Part shown: positions 22,186 through 33,825 of the stretch, in pieces
How positions within the stretch are numbered: position 1 is the stretch's first letter
Layout of the letters: each line of letters begins with the position of its first letter
Assembly: GCA_963921195.1 (NCBI GenBank)
Contig: OY992537.1
Span: forward strand, 64,220,400 to 64,284,399
DNA from: Pegoplata infirma
Taxonomy: Eukaryota; Arthropoda; Insecta; Diptera; Anthomyiidae
Reading direction: 5' to 3'
DNA length: 64,000 nucleotides
Translations under genes and position numbers: made by a program
The notes under the pieces: model-generated
Told to the model about the DNA's origin: nothing
What the model saw: the letters and a program-made list of their open reading frames with translations, nothing else
Databases searched by the model: none

Positions 22186-23112
22186 TAAAAAAAAAAATCC
22201 CTCCCAAACCCAATACAACCGCGTCTGACTTACTCACATACCCAACTTACTCAATGCAACATAATTTTGGACACCTAATTCCGCTCTCCTCATTTGGTAA
22301 AAATTTTGCCCTTTGCCTATTATGCAGTTCTAGCAAAAGCTATTTGAATTTGGCTGTAATTATTAAGATCTGCAACGGATTGTATAAAAGTGATCTCATG
22401 GAAAGTGAATAAGAATGTTGGCAATCATTTATGCAGGCGTGCCTTACATTGGCCTCTTTAAAATATCTTATATACTTATGCAACTACATGGCCGTAACTA
22501 TATGTACTACATGTTATTGTTGATGATAATGGCATCACATTTGCAACAAACATGGTTGTTGGCAAACATCACAAGCTCACTCACCATACATACACATACA
22601 AACTAATAAAATTGTGATGATGATGATGGTTGCAGGGTGAAAAAAAAAAACATCCCTTTAGTTATAACACGCTTCAGTGCCTGTAAAGGGATAGTTAGCA
22701 TTTCAATTTACGCGATATGATGGAATTTAATTAATTGTGGAGGAAATAACAAAATTGAAACGGAAAAAAAGCCACGTTATTATATTAAACGTGATGATGA
22801 GGATTTCGTGATTTTGGGTAAACAGTTTTCATTAAAACATACCAAAAAGCTAAGGGAAAAAAAACATCAACTCACTACCAAAAACAACCAACAAACAAGG
22901 TAGTACTCTTAAGGACAAAATAAAAAATAATTTTTATAAAACAAAAAACTCATAATAAAATTTAACGTGCAAAAGACACAGTCTCCAGCTTATAAGTGTC
23001 ATAAGATTAGAAATAAAACAGTGCAACAATCAAAACCGGAATGGGATGAAATCAAAAAGCAAATGAAAGTTGACATATTCCATAACAGAACCGTTAAGAC
23101 TTATTTTTGACC
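22186..23112. other. Low-repeat stretch without recognisable gene
   Basis: Base composition is more balanced here than around it, and no transposon module is seen except a short GATGATGATGATGG run at 22617. The frame at 22415-22606 has no recognised domain. It may be genuine intergenic or intron DNA. Confidence 0.4.
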
Positions 23113-23484
23113 AACTTATTTTTGGGTCATAGAATCCAGTGGTATACTCCGTTTTAAAAAGTTAGTTCAAAATAACGAAATATTTCGATTTTAAATTTGC
23201 AAATGTAGAGTAAAAATTGAATAAATCCAAAAAAAAATTATAAAATTCATCGAAATGAGAGCAAGTATTGTTCCATGTCCGCTTGAAAATGGACGTCCAT
23301 TATTTCTAGATATAAATTTTGACAAATAACAAGTTTTTAACAAGTTTTTTAAGTTTTTTCATTAAAATAAAATGAAAAATCGCCTTAAATCTACTACAAA
23401 TTTAAAATCGAAATATTTCGGGATTTTGAGATAACTTTTCAAAACGAGATACACCACTGGATTCTACGACCCAAAATTAGGTTG
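23113..23484. repeat. Small inverted repeat, about 95 bp arms
   Basis: Left arm 23113-23205 contains GGGTCATAGAATCCAGTGGT and CGAAATATTTCGATTTTAAA. The right arm 23390-23484 is its inverse with CACCACTGGATTCTACGACCC. Loop of about 185 bp. Non-coding. Confidence 0.75.
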
Positions 23485-23630
23485 ACGTGTCTCGGCGTTT
23501 TGGTGTGTAATTTTCACCTATTTACAGTGTAATTGCTTGAAAACTGTATGAGTGTCGTATACTTAATTTTGTAATTGCCTTTAAATAACAATCATACGCA
23601 ACGGTGCACGGTGAAATGATTGCAGTAAAT

Positions 23631-23885
23631 TCATAAAAAAAAATTTAAAAAAAATTTTGATATAAAAAATTTGTTTAAAAAAATTTATGTTACGTTTTAT
23701 TTACCAGCTGGTGAAAATGGTTTTATTTACCAGCAGGTAAATTATTATTCAAGTTACAAATCAAAGTTACAAACCTTTTTCGTTTTAAGAAAATAAAAAC
23801 AGTAATTCTTATTTTCTTTTTTGTTAGTCGGTAGCTTATATAGTCAAACTGAGGTGGCGTCCTGTATCATTTTTAAAATTACACC
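23631..23885 (+). mobile_element. REP-A terminal fragment
   Basis: GATATAAAAAATTTG tract, TTTACCAGCTGGTGAAAA, CAAGTTACAAATCAAAGTTA, TATATAGTCAAACTGAGGTG and GCGTCCTG. Only the terminal part is present. Confidence 0.65.
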
Positions 23886-24440
23886 CAAAACATTTTGTAG
23901 TTGTGTAAGTAGTTAAAAATTTTTATAGTTGATTTAAAAATTATTTCAAATAACTGTTGTAATCGCAACCAACTATTAACTAAGTTAAAAATAATTATTT
24001 TTAGTTACCCTGTTTTTTTTTAAAGTTCTTTTCATTTGAAGTTGACAATCATAAATTTTGTAACAAGGAAAACATCCAAAACGAAAATTTTTCAATTGTT
24101 ATATTATTTTTAAAAATTAATAAATAAATTTGGAGAAAATTTAATATTTTGCTGTTTTAAAATATGTTTGGTAAGTTGTAAATACCTTATTTGGTTAATA
24201 TTTTATTAAAAAATCTTTGTTTACAGGGATAAGACAAAAAAAATTAAAGTCAGAAGACTAAACACAGCATCAACTTTTACAAAGAAAATCTTAAGGTGGG
24301 ATGAAGAAAACACAGTGGAAGTATAGAGTACAATTTGATTTTGATAATTCTCCTGTTTGTAAATTGTTGCTTAACCCTTCAGCTCCACCTTCCATAATTA
24401 TGTAAACATAAAACAACAAATACACACAAAACAATATCAA
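23886..24440. other. Gene-free stretch
   Basis: TTGTAGTTGTGTAAGTAG words at 23890-24010 recall the MITE at 3991-4518. Otherwise AT-rich, with no coding sequence seen. Confidence 0.35.
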
Positions 24441-26575
24441 TTTTTTTTGTGTTTCTATAGAAAAATTCTCAGATTCTGAAAAATTCTTTATATAGAGAAA
24501 TTCTGAGACATTTATTGTATATAAAAGTTCTCAGATTCTGAGACATTTTTTGTATAGAAAAATTTTCAGATTTTAAGAAATTTTTTAATAGAAAATTTCT
24601 CAGATTCTGAGACATTTAATCTGTAGAAAAATTCTCAGAATCTGAGACATTTTTTCTATAGAAAAATTCTCTGATTCTGATACATTTTTTCTATAAAAAA
24701 ATTCTCAGATTCTGAGACATTTTTTCTATAGAAATATTCTCAGATTCTGAGACATTTTTTCTATAGAAATATTCTCAGATTCTGAGACATTTTTTCTATA
24801 GAAAAATTCTCAGATTCTGAGACATTTTTTCTATAGAAAAATTCTCAGATTCTGAGACATTTATTCTATAGAAAAATTCTCAGATTCTGAGACATTTATT
24901 CTATAGAAAAATTCTCAGATTCTGAGACATTTATTCTATAGAAAAGTTCTCAGATTCTGAGACATTTTTTCTATAGAAAAATTCTCAGATTCTGAGACAT
25001 TTTTTCTATAGAAAAATTCTCAGATTCTGAGACATTTTTTCTATAGAAAAATTCTCAGATTCTGAGACATTTTTTCTATAGAAAAATTCTCAGATTCTGA
25101 GACATTTATTCTATAGAAAAATTCTCAGATTCTGAGACATTTATTCTATAGAAAAATTCTCATACTCTGAGACATTTATTCTATAGAAAAATTCTCAGAT
25201 TCTGAGACATTTATTCTATAAAAAAATTTTTCAGATTCTGAGACATTTTGTCTATAGAAATATTCTCAGATTCTAAGACTTTTTTTATAGAAATATTCTC
25301 GGATTCTGAGACATTTTTCAATAGAAAAATTTTCAGATTTTGAGACATTTTTTCTATAGAAAAATTTTCAGATTCTGAGACAATTTTTCTATAGAAAAAT
25401 TCTCAGATTCTGAGACATTTTTTCTATAGAAATATTCTCAGATTCTGAGACATTTTTTCTATAGAAAAAATTTCAGATTCTGAGACATTTATTCTATAGA
25501 AAATTTCTCAAATTCTGAGACATTTTTTCTATAGAAAAATGTCACAGAATCTGAGAATTTTTCTATAGAAAAAATATCTCAGAATCTGAGCCTTTTTTTA
25601 AGAAAAATTCTCAGATTCTGAAACATTTTTTCTATAGAAAAATTCTCAGATTCTGAGACATTTTTTCTATAGAAAAATTCTCAAATTCTGAGACATTTTT
25701 TCTATAGAAAAACTCTCAGATTCTGAGACATTTTTCTATAGAAAAATTCTCAGATTCTGAGACATTTTTTCTATAGAAAAATTTTCAGATTCTGAGACAT
25801 TTTTTCTATAGAAAAATTTTCAGATTCTGAGACATTTTTTCTATAGAAAAATTTTTAGATTCTGAGACATTTTTTCTATAGAAAAATTCTCAGATTCTGA
25901 GACATTTTTTCTATAGAAAAATTCTTAGATTCTGAGACATTTTTTCTATAGAAAAATTTCAGATTCTGAGACAATTTTTCTATAGAAAAATTATTAGATT
26001 CAAAGACATTTTTCCTATAGAAAAATTTTCAGATTCTGAGACAATTTTTCTATAGAAAAATTCTCAGATTCTGAGACATTTTTTCTATAGAAATATTCTC
26101 AGATTCTGAGACATTTTTTCTATAGAAAAAATTTTAGATTCTGAGACATTTATTCTATAGAAAAATTCTCAGATTCTGTGACATTTTTTCTATAGAAAAA
26201 TTCTCAGATTCTGAGACATTTTTTCTATAGAAAAATTTCAGAGTCTGAGACAATTTTTCTATAGAAAAATTATTAGATTCAAAGACATTTTTCCTATAGA
26301 AAAATTTTCAGATTCTGAGACAATTTTTCTATAGAAAAATTCTCAGATTCTGAGACATTTTTTCTATAGAAATATTCTCAGATTCTGAGACATGTTTTCT
26401 ATAGAAAAAATTTTAGATTCTGAGACATTTATTCTATAGAAAATTTCTCAAATTCTGAGACATTTTTTCTATAGAAAAAATGTCACAGAATCTGAGAATT
26501 TTTCTATAGAAAAAATGTCTCAGAATCTGAGCCTTTTTTTAAGAAAAATTCTCAGATTCTGAAACATTTTTAAAT
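24441..26575. repeat. 35 bp palindromic minisatellite, CTCAGATTCTGAGA type
   Basis: About 60 units of about 35 bp. Each has TCTCAGATTCTGAGAC and TTTTTCTATAGAAAAA. Units near the centre (24700-25200) are almost identical, while the ends are diverged. Higher-order structure is visible: a variant pair (AATTATTAGATTCAAAGAC) occurs at 25990 and again near 26270. A block with inverted units (GTCACAGAATCTGAGAA) occurs at 25545 and again at 26480. The CTATAG half is shared with the array at 1-4577. Non-coding. Confidence 0.95.
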
Positions 26576-26963
26576 CAGAGCCAAAAAATAAAAGGTGCAA
26601 TTTTAAAATTAAAAAAAAATAGAAAGAATTGTGATCACATCTCGAATTATGGCTTAAAAGTTGCGTTATTTAGAGTAGAACTTTTATAGTTTTTTACAAA
26701 AAAAATCGAAGGTTTCGGACTTTTTCAAAAAGTCGATTTTAATTTTTAAACGTCAAAAAATAAGTGATAATTACTTCGAATAATTTTTTCATATTTTTTT
26801 TCTAAAACTACATTTTAATACCAACAAAACGTTGTCCAACTTTTTTTAAAATATCTATATTTTTTAATGGTCAAAATTAATTAAAAATTTTAATTTTTTA
26901 ATTTTTTTGAGAAAATAGCCATTTTGAAGTGGCTTGGAATGCCCCATATATATTATTGATCAG
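26576..26963. other. Gene-free stretch
   Basis: AT-rich with no coding sequence. The last part (CCCCATATATATTATTGATC) is a DINE-like fragment that serves as insertion target of the next element. Confidence 0.4.
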
Positions 26964-28114
26964 TAGGTATGAGATTTTCATGCACTAAAAAATCGAAAAT
27001 ATGCGCTTAAAATATGCGCTAAAAAACTCAAAATATGCACTAAAAAACCTAAAAATATGCACTAAAAAATAAAATGTGTGCCACAAAAATTTTGTTGTCA
27101 TAGAAAAAACAACTTAAAAAGTAACTCCGATTTTAAATAGTACCGTTTAAAACTTTATATAAACAAGGTTTATTTAGATATTAAGACAATCTGTAAAAAA
27201 ACAAGTAAAAAAGTTAAATTCGGCCTTGCCGAATGTAGTGATACCCTCCACAATTTCAAAAAGATTATTGCAAAAAACTTTATTTAAAAGGAAAAAAAAA
27301 AAATTTTTTTTGAAAAAAAAATTTTCGCGAAAAAAAATTTTGGTAAAAAAAATCCGCGATTTTTTTTTTGTGTTCGTACTTGTTTAAATACCATTTGGTG
27401 TTCAATTATGTTCACATATGCCAACCAGAAGCCGAATTAAAGCATTTTGTATTTTTAGGTTATGTTGAATGTACTGAAATTTTTGAGGTGTGCTTACATT
27501 TTCGTTCATAACTTTTGAACCGCTGAACCGATATCGCTCAAATGCAATACCAAACTTCTCGGGAAAACTTCCAATAAATATGTTAAGTTTCAGTCATCTC
27601 TGTCCAATATTTTGTCCGCGACAGCATTTTCCACAGACAGACGGACAGACGGACAGACGGACATCGCTAGAATGTCTTATAATCGATCGGGCATCATGAA
27701 TATATATACTTTATGGGGTCCCAGATCGATATTTCGATGAGTTACAAACAGAATGACAAACTTATATATACCCTCTATCACTAGAGTGGAGGGTATAAAA
27801 ATTGAAAGAAAAAAAATAGTTTTTCTTATTTTCAAAATAAATTTTAAAAATTTAAAATAGTTTTTGAAGCAAATAAATTTCAATTTGTGTTTTTGCTAAT
27901 TTATGCCAAAATATGCAAAAATATGCACTTAAAAGTTGGAAAATTGCACAAAATATGCATTTAAAATATGCAAAAATATGCATTTTCACCAAAATATGCA
28001 AAAACAAATCGATGCCATTTTAACGCAAATTTCCTAATTCGGAAAGATAATTAGTCAATATAGTTTTTAGACTATCGACAAAAAACATGCATTTGCATGG
28101 AAATCTCATCCCTA
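26964..28114. mobile_element. hAT-like MITE copy carrying a nested DINE-like element
   Basis: Begins TAGGTATGAGATTTTCATGC and ends GCATGGAAATCTCATCCCTA. The 8 bp TTGATCAG lies directly on both sides (26956-26963 and 28115-28122), a perfect target duplication. Its body matches 2605-3153. A DINE-like element occupies 27201-27800, so the MITE arrived first. Without the insert the length is about 550 bp, like the first copy. Confidence 0.9.
27201..27800 (+). mobile_element. DINE-like element, copy B
   Basis: Same start, middle and end as copy A (20158-20837), with a short GACG/GACA run at 27637-27662. Ends CTAGAGTGGAGGGTATAAAA. It sits inside the hAT-like MITE at 26964-28114. Confidence 0.78.
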
Positions 28115-28325
28115 TTGATCAGTGATCGATTCTAGGACATTCTAGCGATATCCGTCTGTCTGTCCGTCTGTCTGTTTGTGGAAAATGCGATCACAGCCAA
28201 AAGATTAAACATATATGAATAAAGCTTAACATTTTCACTTGTAGTTTTCCCGAGAAGTTTGGCATTGCATTTGAGCGATGTCGGTTAGGCGGTTGAAAAG
28301 TTATACCCGAACAAACTTTTCTGTA
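28115..28325 (-). mobile_element. DINE-like fragment, inverted
   Basis: GATCGATTCTAGGACATTC, the GTCTGTCTGTCCGTCTGTCTG run near 28155-28175, then GTTTTCCCGAGAAGTTTGGC and TTGAGCGATGTCGGTTAGG. Continues the DINE segment interrupted by the MITE before it. Confidence 0.65.
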
Positions 28326-28544
28326 TATTTATAATTTAATTAAAACATCCTAAAAATTTAATATTAAAAAATTGGCAATATTCGATAAGCCGTTTGATTT
28401 TTCCGTATTTTAAGAAAATCCAAATTTTGTAAATATTTTTTTTTTGCGAAAATTTAAGTACATTCTAATCAAAATTTGTTGAAATTTATCCACACTCCAA
28501 AAAAACCTTGTAAAATTACCAGAAAAACTTATAATTTTTATTTT

Positions 28545-30613
28545 AACATGATAATGTTTTTAGGCTGGTGTCTAATTTTAAAAAAAGTTGCAGGACGCCA
28601 CCTCAGTTTGACTATATAAGCTAACAATTAACGAAAAAGAAAACAAGAATTACTATTTTCATTTTTTTTAAACCAAAAATTTTAATAACTTGGGTTTGTA
28701 ACTTGGATAATAATTCACCTCGTGGTGAATAAAACCGTTTTTCACCAGCTGGTGAATAAAAAGTAACATAATTAATTTTCAACAAAAAAAATTTTTTTTT
28801 TCCATCAATTTTTTTTTTATCAAATTTTTTTTCATCAATTTATTTTTTTTTCATAAAATTTTTTTCATCATATTTTTTTTCATCATTTTTTTTTATAATT
28901 TTTTTTTTTTATCAATTTTTTTTTTTTTCATCAAGTTTTTTTTTCATCAAATTTTTTTTTCATTAAATTTATTTTTCATCAAATTTTTTTTTTCATCAAT
29001 TTTTTTTTTTTTTACATTAATTTTTCATCAAATTTTTTTATACCCACGACTCTAGTGATAGAGGGTATATATAAGTTTGTCATTCCGTTTGTAACATTGG
29101 TCTAGGACCCCATAAAGTATATATATTCATGATCCTCGATCGATTTTAAGTCGATCTAGCGATGTCCGTCCGTCTGTCCGATGTCCGTCCGTCTGTCCGT
29201 CCGTCTGTCCGTCCGTAGAAAACACGCTAACTTTTGCAAGACTTTACAGAGGCTACTGGAGGTTGGCATATATATTGGTCATTTACCTGGTCAGGTTGGT
29301 ATTGCAATCCAGCCAAATCGGTCCAGTAGTTCAAAAGTTATGAGCAAAAGAGTAAATTTCGGCAAGGGTTGTCGCGAATTTACGAGATAAAATACACGAT
29401 AACTTTCGAAAGACAATAATGAGACTGCTAAGACGTGGCATGTGTATTTGCCGTTCCCCAGGTCTGTTTTTTTATTGAATTTCAGCTTAATCCGTTCAGT
29501 GGATCAAAAGTTATAAGCAAAACCCCAAATTTCAGATTGGGTTCATCTTAAATGCCACGTTGTAATCAAGTTTTAAAAGCATTGGTGGTAACTTAACAAT
29601 GCTTTTCAAACTTGTTTAGTTTTAAAGCAATGCTTTTTAAAATTGTTTAGTTTTAAAAGCATTGGTAACCTAAAAATTACACTCGAAAAAAATTTTACAC
29701 TTAAAAAAAATTTTACACTCAAAAAAAAAATTAGTTTTATTTACAAAAATATCATTATTTTGTGTACATACGTACGTGCATTCACTCAAAAATATTTTAA
29801 CAGTAAAAAAAACATTACACTCGAAAAAAGTTTTACACTCAAAAAAAATAGTAATTTTTCTTTTTTTTTTTTAAATGACAAAAAAAGAGTTTTTTACTCA
29901 AAATAAAATATTTCTAATCAAAATTGTTAATTTTTTTCACGTTAAAAATGTACTATCCTTTAAAAAAAAGGCATGTGGGGGGTATTCATAGATTCGGCAA
30001 AGTCGAATTTAACTTTATTACATGTTTTTTTATTATTTTTTTCATCAAATTTTTTTTTCATCAATTTTTTTTTCCATCAATTTTTTTTTCCATAAATTTT
30101 TTTTTTCATCATTGTTTTTTTTTTCATCAAACTTTTTTTTCACTTATTTTTTTTTTCATAATTTTTTTTTTTTATCAATTTTTTTTCATAAATTTTTTTT
30201 TATCATATTTTTTTCATCAATTTTTTTTTCATAAAATTTTTTATCATCAATTTTTTTCTCACCAAAAAATTTTTTTCTTCATATTTTTTTTCATCAATTT
30301 TTTTTACATCAAAAAATTTTTCTTTTCATCAAAAACTTTTTTTCATCAAAATTTTTTTTCACCAAAAATTTTGGGTTCATTAAATTTTTTTTAACATAAT
30401 TTTGTTTTTGTGAAAAAAAAAAATCATTTTTTTTACCAAATCTACTTTTTCACCAAGTCTAAGCTTTTCGCATAAAAATTTTCCATTTGTTTATCAAATG
30501 TACATAAAACAAGTGAGAGTGTTATATTCTTTGGTGCCGAATCTTTTATACTCTCCAAAATGTAAAAACACTTTTTTGCACTTAGTTTTGCACTCACTTA
30601 CGAAATGTACAGC
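28545..30613 (-). mobile_element. REP-A modular repeat, inverted copy with DINE insertion
   Basis: Reads, on the minus strand, from the AGTGAGTGCAAAACTAAGTG and TATAAAAGATTCGGCACC modules through AATATAACACTCTCACTTG, TTTTCACCAAGTCTAAGC (complement of the genuine order), the GATGAAAA tract, TTCACCAGCTGGTGAA, TTCACCACGAGGTGAA and GCGTCCTGCAAC, to AACATTATCATGTT. It keeps the uninterrupted AATATAAC site where copy 18618-21935 has the hAT insertion. A DINE-like element splits its simple repeat. Confidence 0.7.
29039..30026 (-). mobile_element. DINE-like element, inverted copy
   Basis: Begins TATACCCACGACTCTAGTGA (plus strand), then GTTTGTCATTCCGTTTGTAAC, GACCCCATAAAGTATATATA, the GATGTCCGTCCGTCTGTCCG run at 29162-29215, and a TTACACTCGAAAAAA region. 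Ends with GATTCGGCAAAGTCGAATTT. Longer than copies A and B because of extra material at 29540-29940. Confidence 0.7.
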
Positions 30614-30830
30614 TTTTTTTAATTTTTTTCTAATTTTACAAGCTTTTTACCAATAAAATTGTAATTTACAACTTTTTTTGGCAAAATAAAACTTACAAGG
30701 AATTCTTATGAATTTACTAGATTTTTGTAAAATTACAAAAAAAATTGTAAAATTACAAAAAAAGTGTTAATTTTAATCAAAAAGTAAAAATAATAATAAT
30801 TATCGCCATTTTCTTCAAAAATTTAAAATT

Positions 30831-31821
30831 AGTCCTCAAAGTAGGTTAAAGTTCTTCGATTTACTTAAAATTTTTACCCAATAATTTTTAGACCGGACAC
30901 ATTCCGAACCGGACACATTAAAAATCGAAAATGTAATTTTAAGTGCCACTCTTATGAATATATAAAAATTATTCAACTCAACACTTAACATTAGTTGAAT
31001 TTTTATTTGCCAACTCAAAGGAAAATAAAGAAGACTAGAAGTACCAGTACTATGCAACAAAAAAAAACTTGTTGACTTTTCTTAATGACTTCTTAACCAG
31101 AAAAACAAAATATAAAAAACAGAAAGAAAAAATATGGAAAAACAACTGAAAAATACGAAATGTTGACCACAAACAAGTATACCCTTGTTTGGTTTTTGTT
31201 TTCACAGGAACGAAAAAAATGTTGTAAATAATTTACATAAAGCTTTTAATACTTGAAAATATAAAAATAAAAGTTTTACCTAAAAATTTTGTGTTTTATA
31301 CTATTTTTTTCTCTTTTTGAAGCCACAAAGACATTTTTGTATTTATGCACACAAGAAAATTAAATATAATTTACGTTTAATGAGCTCGTTAGAATGCGAA
31401 ATTGGTTTAGTTTTTCCGATTTTGACTTTATTTTTATGTTTTTTTTCTTTGATTTACAGGGTTTTTTGATTTATTCCGATATTTCATGATTTTTTTTTTC
31501 AGACTTTTATGAATAGTTAAACATTGCTGAATTTTTCAGAATTATTCGATTTTATCTTTATTTTTCTGAAATTTTTCAAAATTATATAAAAATAAATTTA
31601 ATATTATAAGGAAGAGGACTGATGACTTTCTAACAAAATTTTTTTGTAATGATCGGACATCAAATGATAAGCTATTAAACAATAACGATTTTGGCGGTAC
31701 CAAATCGCGACCTAAAAATCTAATATTTATAAATTTTATATACATAATTGCTGTGTTTTTTAATAAGTGGATTTGTTTTCGGATTAATCTTATTTAGTTT
31801 AAAATAAATATTTAAACATGT
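30831..31821. other. Gene-free stretch
   Basis: No coding or transposon end recognised. A short direct repeat CCGGACACATT..CCGGACACATT lies at 30892-30920. Confidence 0.35.
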
Positions 31822-32090
31822 CAAAACAAATTTGTAATATTTTTTTCCGTAATCTACGATGAATTAGCATATATAATCCGAAAAAATAATAAAAAAATCT
31901 GGAAAATGAAAAAAGTTATAAATCAATCAAAATTAATCCAACTAATTTTTAGGATTTAATAAGTCCATTTTGGATTAATTTTGATTTATTTATAACTTTT
32001 TTAATTTTCCAAATATTTTTATTATTTTTTCGGATTATGATTGCAAATTTATCGTAGATTACGGAAAAAAATATTCCAAACTTGTTTTTG
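31822..32090. repeat. Small inverted repeat, about 115 bp arms
   Basis: Left arm 31822-31935 (TTTTTTCCGTAATCTACGAT, CGAAAAAATAATAAAAA) and right arm 31972-32090 are inverted copies with scattered changes. Short loop. Non-coding. Confidence 0.75.
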
Positions 32091-33825
32091 TGATTTAATT
32101 CAACTACATTCTGGACAGACACTCTACCCATCGTGACAAAGTCACTTGATACAGTAAAAAAAAACTGTAATGTTAGCAAAAAGAGCTTGTAAACCTACAA
32201 GAAAATTTGCTGATTTTGAACCCACAATTTTTTTGGTAATGATAGCAAAAATGTTTTGTCAAAAATTAGTTAACTGAAATTTTTTTTATTTCAACTTAGT
32301 TCATACACATTTGCGGACCCCATTGGGTTCGGACTCGATAGGTCCAAACCCCGATGGGCCTATAACTAGTAGGGTTCCTTAAAAATCGTTATAGTTTTTG
32401 ATCCAAAATTTGTGTCCGTTTCGCTCTACCTTGCTTAGTGTTTGAGATACGTGATTTTAGGGGACCACTGGGGTTTTGAGAATTACAAAATTCGATAATT
32501 TCCAAAATATTACTCTGAGAACAGACTGGACTTTTTGTTGTGTCGGCAATATTTATCGAGATATGAGCATTTTAAAATTTTCGGGAATGCTAACTTTTTT
32601 GGATCCAAAGTTGGGACCCATTAGGGTTAAAAATTAAGTAAGAATCACTTATTTTTACTTACAGAACAAAAATAAATGACTTTAAAAATTGAGTGCTAAA
32701 GAAAGTCTTTATTTTGTACGTTGTTATTTTTGAAACAAAGAACAGAAATAGTCATTTAAAAAAATTAAACATTAAACAAATGTTTTTTTTTTCAAAAACG
32801 ACAAAACGTAAAACTTTTTAAATAAACTGCAAACAGTTAATGACATATTTTTTAGTGTGTATTTTTGTTGTTTGTTAAATACAGAAAAATAAATTTACAT
32901 TTTAGACTTACAAAATTACCTCAAAAGAAGGGATGTAACACACTTCCCAGCACAAAATTTTGCAAAAATAAAAAGTGAGAGCGCTTAATTCGGCTGTTCG
33001 GAATTTTCAAACTTAGAAAAAAAAAATTAAAAAAAAAATAATAATCTAAAAAAATATTTTAAAAATTTATTTATTTTAATAGTTATGATTAATAAATGTA
33101 ATTTTATCATTAAGTGTATTATTCTTTATAAACACGCCCCGAAAAGGGGGCGCACTATGCTTCGACCCATGCACAAAAGTCAAAAAAAAAATTTTGTCTC
33201 AAATTGTGTATAAATACAGAGTTTTTGAAAGATAATAAGGTATCTCAAATAAATATTAACAGAAATATTTTTTCTGATTGCTTTTGTCACCACGAGAGGG
33301 CGCTAAGCTCAGAGAATTTTATGCAAAAACTACTTAACAGGAAGATGTTTTTTAGCTGTTTCACAAAAATAATTCTCAAAAATCCATTTTTTAATAAATT
33401 GGTTCGAAATTTTGTTTTAAAGTACTTTGATATATTTGTAGTGAAGTTAAAATATAGAATTTTGTATATATTTCAAAAAAAATATTTTTTATTGCGCAGA
33501 AAAACAAGTTTTTTTTGTTGAAAATCCAAAAATAACTAAAGTTCGATGGAGTGTAAAAAAAAAATATAAAAAAATAGATATTTTTTTTTTCTTTTTTTTG
33601 TAAGTTTAAACTCTTATCTAACAGCGTATTCAAAAATTAGCGCCTATTTTTTACCACAAATTAGAAAAAAATTCGTTTTTTTTAAATGCCTAAATTCATG
33701 ATTTTTACTCAAATATCATGCATTTAGGAGTGTTTAATATCATTGTGCAACACGATTTTATGTTTTGAAAGGGTAAAAAAGTAAAATAAATGTATATTAA
33801 TAGTAGATCGAAATCCCCGCAGAAT
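32091..33825. other. Gene-free stretch with repeat debris
   Basis: 32318-32640 holds GACCCCATTGGGTTCGG, GGTTCCTTAAAAATCG and GGATCCAAAGTTGGGACCCATTAGGG-like words, shared in part with 5750-5780 and 38490-38530. A CGCCCCGAAAAGGGGGCG hairpin lies near 33136-33153. The frames at 33204-33521 and 33391-33633 are low-complexity and match no domain I know. Confidence 0.4.

Larger units (their letters stand above)
28493..30830. mobile_element. CACTC.AAAAAA-family MITE interrupted by REP-A, partial
   Basis: The left end CACACTCCAAAAAAACCTTG and GTAAAATTACC match the family of 8414-9089. The matching right part, with GTAAAATTACAAAAAAAATT and TTTTAATCAAAAAG, continues at about 30620-30790 after the REP-A copy. 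The terminal GAGTG end is not visible. Confidence 0.5.

Noticed and set aside
24441..26575. CRISPR-like regular repeats
   Set aside because: The unit is 35 bp but there are no unique spacers; the whole unit repeats. No cas-like genes, and the window is eukaryotic.
29924..30394. 156-codon Phe-rich frame
   Set aside because: Reading of the (TTTTTTCATCAA)n tract of REP-A; no protein-like conservation. The same holds for frames at 46179-46400.
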